The position numbers were made by a program, and so were the translations under genes. The notes below the pieces were generated by a model. It made no database searches, had not been told where the DNA came from, and worked only from the letters and a program-made list of their open reading frames with translations. DNA of 64,000 bases from Bacilli bacterium (GTDB lineage: Bacteria > Bacillota_I > Bacilli_A > RF39 > UBA660): assembly GCA_017513865.1 (NCBI GenBank), contig JAFWMN010000003.1, positions 34,257 through 98,256 of the forward strand, in the 5' to 3' direction. Positions 58,479-64,000 of the stretch are shown here, piece by piece; within the stretch, counting starts at the first letter, position 1, and every line of letters starts with the position of its first letter.

Positions 58479-59498
58479 ATGAACATTTATAGTTTTACAA
58501 GACAAGATTTTGAAAAGTATTTTGAAAAAATTGGTGAAAAAAAATACAAAGCCCTTCAAATATATGATTGGCTTTATAAAAAAAGAGTAAATTCATTTGA
58601 TGAAATGACCAATATAAAAAAAGAACTAAAAGAAAAATTAAAAAAAGATTTCAATTTTGAAAAACCCCAAATAATTAAAATTCAAAATGGTAAAGATGTT
58701 CATAAATTTCTTTTTAAGCTAAAAGATAATGAAAAAATTGAAGCTGTATTAATGAATCATGATTATGGCAATAGCTTATGCATTTCAACTGAAGTTGGGT
58801 GTAATATGGGATGTGCTTTTTGTGAAAGTGGCAGATTAAAAAAAAGAAGAGATTTAACTACCGATGAAATGGTTCTTCAAATATTGGAAATAGAAAAAAC
58901 TGTAAACACACGTATATCCCATATTGTTTTAATGGGAATCGGTGAACCATTTGACAATTATAATAATGTTATGAAATTTATTGATATTATAAATGATGAT
59001 ATGGCTGTTGCCATCGGAGCTAGACACATAACGATATCAACATGTGGAATAGTTCCTAAAATAAAAGATTTTTCAAAGGAAAAAAGACAAGTCAATTTAG
59101 CCATATCATTACACGCTCCAAATGATGAATTAAGAAGCAAATTAATGAAAATAAATAAAGTATATCCTTTAAAAGAGGTTATAGAAGCCGTTAAAGAATA
59201 CTTAAAAATTAATAACCGCAAAGTAACTTTTGAATATATTATGCTTAAAGATATTAATGATGATCCAAAATACGCCGTAGAACTTGCCAATCTTTTAAAA
59301 GGATTAAACTGCTATGTTAATTTAATTCCATATAACGAAACAAGTCATATTGAATTTAAAAAATCAGATAATAAGCAGATTATGAAATTTTATGATGTTT
59401 TAAAGAAGAATAAAATAAATGTAACTGTAAGACGTGAATTTGGAAGTGAAGTAGACGCAGCTTGCGGACAGTTAAGATCAAATTATAAGGAGGAATAG
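58479..59498 (+). CDS. rlmN: 23S rRNA/tRNA m2A methyltransferase RlmN
   Basis: 339 residues. The radical SAM motif is CNMGCAFC (about 108-115), after an N-terminal accessory domain and before GIGEPFDNYNNVMKFI. NLAISLHAPNDELRSKLMKINKVYPLKEV and CGQLRSNY with the C-terminal Cys are typical. It makes m2A2503 in 23S rRNA. GGTGGGGA precedes the ATG. It heads the conserved rlmN-prpC-prkC-rsgA-rpe operon. Confidence 0.95.
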   Translation: MNIYSFTRQDFEKYFEKIGEKKYKALQIYDWLYKKRVNSFDEMTNIKKELKEKLKKDFNFEKPQIIKIQNGKDVHKFLFKLKDNEKIEAVLMNHDYGNSLCISTEVGCNMGCAFCESGRLKKRRDLTTDEMVLQILEIEKTVNTRISHIVLMGIGEPFDNYNNVMKFIDIINDDMAVAIGARHITISTCGIVPKIKDFSKEKRQVNLAISLHAPNDELRSKLMKINKVYPLKEVIEAVKEYLKINNRKVTFEYIMLKDINDDPKYAVELANLLKGLNCYVNLIPYNETSHIEFKKSDNKQIMKFYDVLKKNKINVTVRREFGSEVDAACGQLRSNYKEE

Positions 59499-59500
59499 TA

Positions 59501-60238
59501 ATGGAATATTCATATCTAACTGATTCAGGAAAAGTTAGAACACACAACGAAGACAGTGTTACTATCGTAAAAAATAAAGGGGATGAAATTTTGCTTGCTG
59601 TCGCCGACGGCATGGGAGGACATAAAGGCGGCGAAATAGCCTCTTCAATAGCCATAACTCATATTGGTAAAAGATTTATGGATACATCGACCGTTGGAGT
59701 TAAAGAAGATGCTATAAATTTCTTAAAGGAAATCGTTAGTGAAGCGAATATGCTTTTATATAAGTATACTGAAGATAATCCCGAAAGTTTAGGCATGGGA
59801 ACAACCATAGTCATGGCCCTGCTCACAAAAGATTTCTTATTATATGGAAATATTGGGGATTCATCTGGTTATGCGATTAAAAATAATAAACTGCACAAAA
59901 TAACTAATGATCATACATTAGTAAATTTACTTGTAAAATCTGGAGAATTAAGTGAAGATGAGGCTAAAAATCATCCGAGAAAAAATGTTTTAATGAGAGC
60001 CTTAGGGGCTAACATAACTGTTGAAATGGATATTTTCGATGTTGAAAGAGATGTTGATGGCATATTACTATGCAGTGATGGTCTAACTAATATGCTGGAT
60101 GATGAACAAATATCATTAGTATTAGAAGGAAATCTAACTGCTGATGAAAAAGTTAAAAAACTTATAAATAAAGCGAATAATCGCGGTGGAACCGATAATA
60201 TTTCAGTAGCCTATTTAAAAAAGGAGGATAATGAATGA
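59501..60238 (+). CDS. prpC: PP2C-type protein phosphatase PrpC
   Basis: 245 residues. YLTDSGKVRTHNEDSV, LLAVADGMGGHKGGEIAS, GNIGDSSGYAI, and LCSDGLTNMLDDEQI are the metal-binding PP2C motifs. It removes phosphate from targets of the PrkC kinase encoded next. TAAGGAGGA precedes the ATG, two bases after rlmN. It overlaps prkC by four bases (ATGA). Confidence 0.95.
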   Translation: MEYSYLTDSGKVRTHNEDSVTIVKNKGDEILLAVADGMGGHKGGEIASSIAITHIGKRFMDTSTVGVKEDAINFLKEIVSEANMLLYKYTEDNPESLGMGTTIVMALLTKDFLLYGNIGDSSGYAIKNNKLHKITNDHTLVNLLVKSGELSEDEAKNHPRKNVLMRALGANITVEMDIFDVERDVDGILLCSDGLTNMLDDEQISLVLEGNLTADEKVKKLINKANNRGGTDNISVAYLKKEDNE

Positions 60239-61959
60239 TAACAAGGGGACAAATGATAAATGGAAGATATGAGATAATTAGATCAATTGGTGAAGGAGGC
60301 ATGGCTAACGTTTATTTAGCCTTAGACACCATTTTAAATAGAAAAGTGGCCGTCAAAATATTAAGAGGAGATTTAGCTGAAGATGAAAAATTCGTAAGAC
60401 GTTTTCAAAGAGAAGCTATATCTGCAAGTTCCTTAAATGACCCTAACATTGTTGAAGTTTATGATGTTGGTGAAGACGATGGCAAATATTTTATAGTAAT
60501 GGAATATGTTGAAGGAAAAACTTTAAAACAATTAATCAAAAAAAGAGGAAGTTTAACTTTACCAGAAGTTATAGATATAATGTTACAATTAACTTCTGCT
60601 ATTGCGCACGCCCATGAAAGTTATATAATTCATCGAGATATAAAACCCCAAAACGTCATAATTTTAGAAGATGGTAGAGTAAAAATAATGGACTTTGGTA
60701 TCGCTATAGCGCTAAATGCCGGTGAATTAACTCAAACAAATAGTGTAATGGGAACAGTGTACTATATTCCGCCTGAACAAGCAAACGGCGGAGGTGCAGA
60801 TATCAAAAGCGATATTTATTCATTAGGAATATTAATGTATGAATTAGTTACTGGTCACGTTCCTTTCAAAGGAGAAAACCCTGTAGAAGTAGCTATAAAA
60901 CACATGAATGAAGAACTCCCAAGTATTTGTGAATATGATCCAGAAATGCCTCAATCAATAGAAAACATCATATTAAGAGCGGCAGCTAAAAATCCTAAAA
61001 ATAGATACTCTTCGGCTGAAGAAATGCACAACGATTTAAAAACAGCCTTGAACAAAGAAAGATTTGATGAACCTAAAATAATTTATGAATATAAAGAAAA
61101 AAGCTTTGATGATGAACCAAAAACAAATATTTCAAAGCACGGAAGGGCCACTAGAAATGTTGAAAATAAAGAAGAAAAAGAAGACAAAAAAATGAATAAA
61201 GCCATAATCATTTTAGGTAGTATTGTGGGGGCTTTACTTTTAATACTAGGAACTATATTCTTTATATATCCTTCTATAGCTAAAAATAAAACAGCTAGGA
61301 TTCCTGATGTTGAAGGAATGACAATAAAACAAGCCACTACTATTCTAGAAGATAAAGGCTTTACCATAAATAAAAAAACAAAAAAAGAAAATAGTGAAGA
61401 TATAGAAAAAGGAAAAGTAATCGGTACAAATCCTAAAATTGGTAAAAGTATAAAAATAAGTAATAAAATAACCCTAATAATTTCTAAAGGAAGTAAAAAA
61501 ATAGTAGTTGAAGATTATAAGGGCGAAAACTATGAAAAAATAAAAGAAAAATTAGAAGAAGCCGGTATAACAGTTGTAATCGAAAAGAAAGATGTCGCAA
61601 CAAGTGATGATGTAAAAGAAGGAACGATCATAGAGCAAAGTATAAAAGTTGGCGAAAAAATAGGTAAAGGAGATACAATAACCTTAACAATTCCAAACTT
61701 CTTCACAAGTTATCCTAATTTTACCGATGGCACATACACTGTTGAAGACGTCAAAAAATTCTGTACAGATAATGGACTTACAATTGATATAACTTATGTT
61801 GAAGATGCTACTGCTAAAAATGGCGATATTATATATCAAAATATGTCAGCTGGAGCTAAAGTGTCAAAAGGTGCTAACTTGAGAATAAAAGTTGTTCAAA
61901 ATAAAGAAAAACCAAAAGAATCAGATATTAAAACAGAAGAGGCCCAAGAAAACGAATAA
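60235..61959 (+). CDS. prkC: Serine/threonine kinase PrkC with PASTA domains
   Basis: 574 residues. The kinase domain has GEGGMANVYLA (about 19-29) with Lys 41 in AVKIL, HRDIKPQNVII and DFGIAIAL. A membrane helix lies at about 322-344, followed by three extracellular PASTA repeats (ARIPDVEGMTIKQA and two more). PASTA domains bind muropeptides or lipid II, so this links cell-wall state with growth. Antagonised by PrpC, coded just upstream. Confidence 0.96.
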   Translation: MITRGQMINGRYEIIRSIGEGGMANVYLALDTILNRKVAVKILRGDLAEDEKFVRRFQREAISASSLNDPNIVEVYDVGEDDGKYFIVMEYVEGKTLKQLIKKRGSLTLPEVIDIMLQLTSAIAHAHESYIIHRDIKPQNVIILEDGRVKIMDFGIAIALNAGELTQTNSVMGTVYYIPPEQANGGGADIKSDIYSLGILMYELVTGHVPFKGENPVEVAIKHMNEELPSICEYDPEMPQSIENIILRAAAKNPKNRYSSAEEMHNDLKTALNKERFDEPKIIYEYKEKSFDDEPKTNISKHGRATRNVENKEEKEDKKMNKAIIILGSIVGALLLILGTIFFIYPSIAKNKTARIPDVEGMTIKQATTILEDKGFTINKKTKKENSEDIEKGKVIGTNPKIGKSIKISNKITLIISKGSKKIVVEDYKGENYEKIKEKLEEAGITVVIEKKDVATSDDVKEGTIIEQSIKVGEKIGKGDTITLTIPNFFTSYPNFTDGTYTVEDVKKFCTDNGLTIDITYVEDATAKNGDIIYQNMSAGAKVSKGANLRIKVVQNKEKPKESDIKTEEAQENE

Positions 61960-62783
61960 TGGTTGGAAAAATAATAAAACAAATAAGTAACGATTATACT
62001 GTTAAAGCAGACAAAATATATGTTTGTAAAGCCAGGGGAAAATTTAGAAACATGAACATAACCCCCCTTGTAGGCGATGAGGTAATTATTAATGATGAAA
62101 ATTATATATTGGAAATTTTACCAAGAAAAAATGAATTAAAAAGACCACAAATTTCTAACATTGATGAAGCAATAATAATAACCAGTTTAAAAAAACCTGA
62201 CTTTTCTTCAAACTTGCTCGATAAATTACTAACAGTTATTGAATTTAATAATATAAAACCCGTAATAATTTTTACCAAGCAAGATTTATTAAATAAAGAA
62301 GAATATCAAAACGTAAAACCTTATATCGATTATTATAAAAAAATAGGATATGAAGTTTATATGAATGATGAAACCTCAAAAATAAAAAAAATATTTAAAG
62401 GAAAAGTCAGTGTTTTTACAGGCCAAAGTGGAGCCGGAAAATCCACTTTACTAAATAGATTAGATGAAAGTTTAAATTTGAAAACAGACGAAATATCTGA
62501 AGCATTAAATCGTGGAAAACATACGACAAGACATACAGAACTAATAAATATCGAAGGTGGTTTAGTAGCTGACACCCCAGGTTTTTCAGCCATTGATTTT
62601 CATGATATGTCAAAAGAGGATATAAGAGATAGTTTTATAGAATTTAATAAGTACAGAGATGATTGTGAATATCGTGATTGTACCCACACTCATGAAAAAA
62701 AATGTAAGATAAAAGAAAAAGTAGAAGATGGGACTATCCTTAAAAGTCGTTATGAAAACTACTTGAAATTTATAGGTAGGTGA
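61959..62783 (+). CDS. rsgA: Ribosome small-subunit GTPase RsgA
   Basis: 274 residues. OB fold (YTVKADKIYVCKARGKFRNMNITPLVGDEV), circularly permuted GTPase with FTKQD, GQSGAGKSTLLNRLD and DTPGFSAIDF, and the zinc knuckle CEYRDCTHTHEKKCKI. It tests 30S maturation. It starts at ATG 61959, overlapping the prkC stop. The binding site is weak, so it is probably translationally coupled. Confidence 0.96.
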   Translation: MVGKIIKQISNDYTVKADKIYVCKARGKFRNMNITPLVGDEVIINDENYILEILPRKNELKRPQISNIDEAIIITSLKKPDFSSNLLDKLLTVIEFNNIKPVIIFTKQDLLNKEEYQNVKPYIDYYKKIGYEVYMNDETSKIKKIFKGKVSVFTGQSGAGKSTLLNRLDESLNLKTDEISEALNRGKHTTRHTELINIEGGLVADTPGFSAIDFHDMSKEDIRDSFIEFNKYRDDCEYRDCTHTHEKKCKIKEKVEDGTILKSRYENYLKFIGR

Positions 62784-62787
62784 TAAA

Positions 62788-63423
62788 TTGAAAATAGCCG
62801 GATCATTTTTAAAAATTGCCAATGATAAAGAAAAAATAAACAAATTAAATAATGCTGTCGATCAAATTCACTTTGATATAATGGATGGCAAATTCACCGA
62901 AAGAGCAACAATAAGCCTTAATACATTAGAGGAAAATCTAAAAGACATAAATAAAAAAATAGACATTCATCTAATGGTTATAAATATTAAAAAATATATA
63001 GATGAAGTTTTGAAATTTAACCCTACTTATATTACATTTCATATTGAAGCTACAGATAATCCTGAGTATTTTATAAAATATATAAAAGAAAAAAATATAA
63101 AAGTAGGAATTGCTATAAATCCTGAAACAAATATAAAGAAAATATTACCATATATAAAAGAGATAGATTTAGTTCTAATAATGTCAGTTCATCCTGGAAA
63201 AGGAGGACAAAAATTTATCGATATTTCTGAAAAAATAAACACTTTATATGAATATAAAAATAACAATAAATTATCATATGTAATAGAAGTTGATGGTGGC
63301 ATAAATAATGAAACTATTAAAAAAATAAAAAAAGCAGATATTGCCGTAGCCGGATCATTTATTACTGATAGTGGTAATTATCAAAAACAAGTAAAATTGC
63401 TAAGGGGTGATTATAATGAATAA
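62788..63423 (+). CDS. rpe: Ribulose-phosphate 3-epimerase
   Basis: 211 residues. IHFDIMDGKFTERATIS, HLMV, VHPGKGGQKFI and YVIEVDGGIN are the Rpe motifs; it converts ribulose-5-P to xylulose-5-P. The start is TTG 62788 behind GGTAGGTGAT, four bases after rsgA. Its end overlaps the pseudopilin gene by 8 bases. The fifth gene of the conserved operon. Confidence 0.92.
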   Translation: MKIAGSFLKIANDKEKINKLNNAVDQIHFDIMDGKFTERATISLNTLEENLKDINKKIDIHLMVINIKKYIDEVLKFNPTYITFHIEATDNPEYFIKYIKEKNIKVGIAINPETNIKKILPYIKEIDLVLIMSVHPGKGGQKFIDISEKINTLYEYKNNNKLSYVIEVDGGINNETIKKIKKADIAVAGSFITDSGNYQKQVKLLRGDYNE

Positions 63424-64000
63424 AAAAGGATTCACATTAGCAGAATTATTAGGAGTTATTGTTCTATTAGGTATAATTGCTATAATTGCAATAAGTACAA
63501 CGGGAACAAACCTAGAGGAAGGAAGACAAAAAGCATGTCTTGCTCAAGAAAAAAATATTCTTGAAGCAATGAAAACTTATATGATTGATAATCCTAATGA
63601 ATTACCAACAGATGAAAATCAAGAAAAAATCATTGAAGTTGAGTTTTTAAGAACCCATGGATATTTAGCTGAAGATTTTACAAATCCCTCAACTGATAAA
63701 AAATATGATGCTGAAACAAAAGCAGTTGTCATGCTAAGAGGATCTAATTACATATATCGTGTAAGGTACAAGGAAAACGATGGTTGTAATTCAGAATCAA
63801 GTAAAAAAGATGAAATCGAAGATAATGTAAAAATAAATCAACCAAGTGTAACATCGACAAAAGATTCAATAACTGTAACAGCCAATGCTAGTGCTAATGA
63901 TGGAATTGAATCATATGAATTTTCAATAAATGGTGGAACAACATGGCAAAATAATGGAAGTAATAATATATATACATTCACCGGACTAGAAGATGATAAA
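63416..64000 (+). CDS. Type IV pilin-like protein with C-terminal surface domain (3' truncated)
   Basis: 195 codons are present and the frame is open at the window end. MNKKGFTLAELLGVIVLLGIIAIIAIS is a prepilin leader (cleavage after G5, Glu at +5). A short pilin-like part with two Cys is followed near residue 140 by an Ig/fibronectin-like strand pattern (TSTKDSITVTANASANDGIESYEFSINGGTTWQNN). GGGTGATTATA precedes the ATG. It resembles the 25942 pseudopilin but is longer. It may be a surface filament or adhesin subunit. Confidence 0.82.
   Translation, partial: MNKKGFTLAELLGVIVLLGIIAIIAISTTGTNLEEGRQKACLAQEKNILEAMKTYMIDNPNELPTDENQEKIIEVEFLRTHGYLAEDFTNPSTDKKYDAETKAVVMLRGSNYIYRVRYKENDGCNSESSKKDEIEDNVKINQPSVTSTKDSITVTANASANDGIESYEFSINGGTTWQNNGSNNIYTFTGLEDDK

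Noticed and set aside
1..64000. Mycoplasma-type genetic code (TGA as Trp)
   Set aside because: Several genes end in TGA (recX, mraY, rimM, the Sel1 gene) and Trp codons in conserved motifs are TGG.

Overview
This is a strongly AT-rich, densely packed chromosomal segment of a low-GC Gram-positive bacterium. TGA is used as a stop (for example recX and mraY) and Trp is TGG, so the standard bacterial code applies and this is not a Mycoplasma. Gene order matches Bacilli in several places: mraZ-rsmH-ftsL-pbp-mraY-ftsW, rimM-trmD-rplS, mrnC-rlmB-sigH and rlmN-prpC-prkC-rsgA-rpe. The content (peptidoglycan synthesis with a DNPR-type MurE, lipoproteins, SecG, SpoVS and SigH homologues, small genome style) suggests an uncultured, walled, gut-type Bacilli/Mollicutes-related lineage such as RF39 or Erysipelotrichales relatives. 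That placement is inference. There is no rRNA, phage, IS element or CRISPR array.

Layout. 1-7.1 kb: a gene tail, rpmB, dnaE, lemA, recX, prsA and two tiny membrane-protein genes. 7.1-18.8 kb: the division and cell-wall cluster behind a MraZ-box promoter (mraZ, rsmH, ftsL, two class B PBPs, mraY, ftsW, with murF opposed), interrupted by a lipoprotein, a CapA-family protein and an unknown exported protein. 18.9-23 kb: a class I amidotransferase/C26 hydrolase, a second Mur-ligase-like protein and an alpha/beta hydrolase, then a second mraY. 23-33.3 kb: transporters, a Sel1-repeat protein, a pseudopilin, rimM-trmD-rplS with an L19-type leader, signal peptidase with a chagasin-like protein, and small metabolic genes. 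33.3-36.2 kb: a T-box with an Asp specifier in front of an archaeal-type aspS and asnS. 36.3-40.9 kb: an accessory island of small tailoring and hydrolase enzymes. 40.9-45.2 kb: rbgA, a nucleotidyltransferase-Mini-RNase III fusion, rlmB, sigH, murE. 45.4-53.5 kb: exported thioredoxin-like protein, membrane HTH regulator, NlpC/P60 hydrolase, tRNA-Gly, spoVS, sufU-sufB, ssb and a divergent HTH pair. 53.6-64 kb: nucleoside phosphorylase, a Cas4-like/exonuclease fusion (DUF2779), rpoZ, secG, the rlmN-prpC-prkC-rsgA-rpe operon and the start of a second pseudopilin.

The genes together serve envelope growth (MraY/MurE/MurF/FtsW/PBPs, the PASTA kinase PrkC and phosphatase PrpC, NlpC hydrolase, PrsA, LepB, SecG) and ribosome biogenesis (RsmH, RlmB, RlmN, TrmD, RimM, RbgA, RsgA, Mini-III). 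Promoters commonly read TGnTATAAT or have a -35/-10 pair with a 17-base spacer. Many convergent genes share one hairpin terminator whose arms contain the stop codons. No gene-free stretch exceeds about 300 bases; the longest (33258-33488) is the T-box leader.
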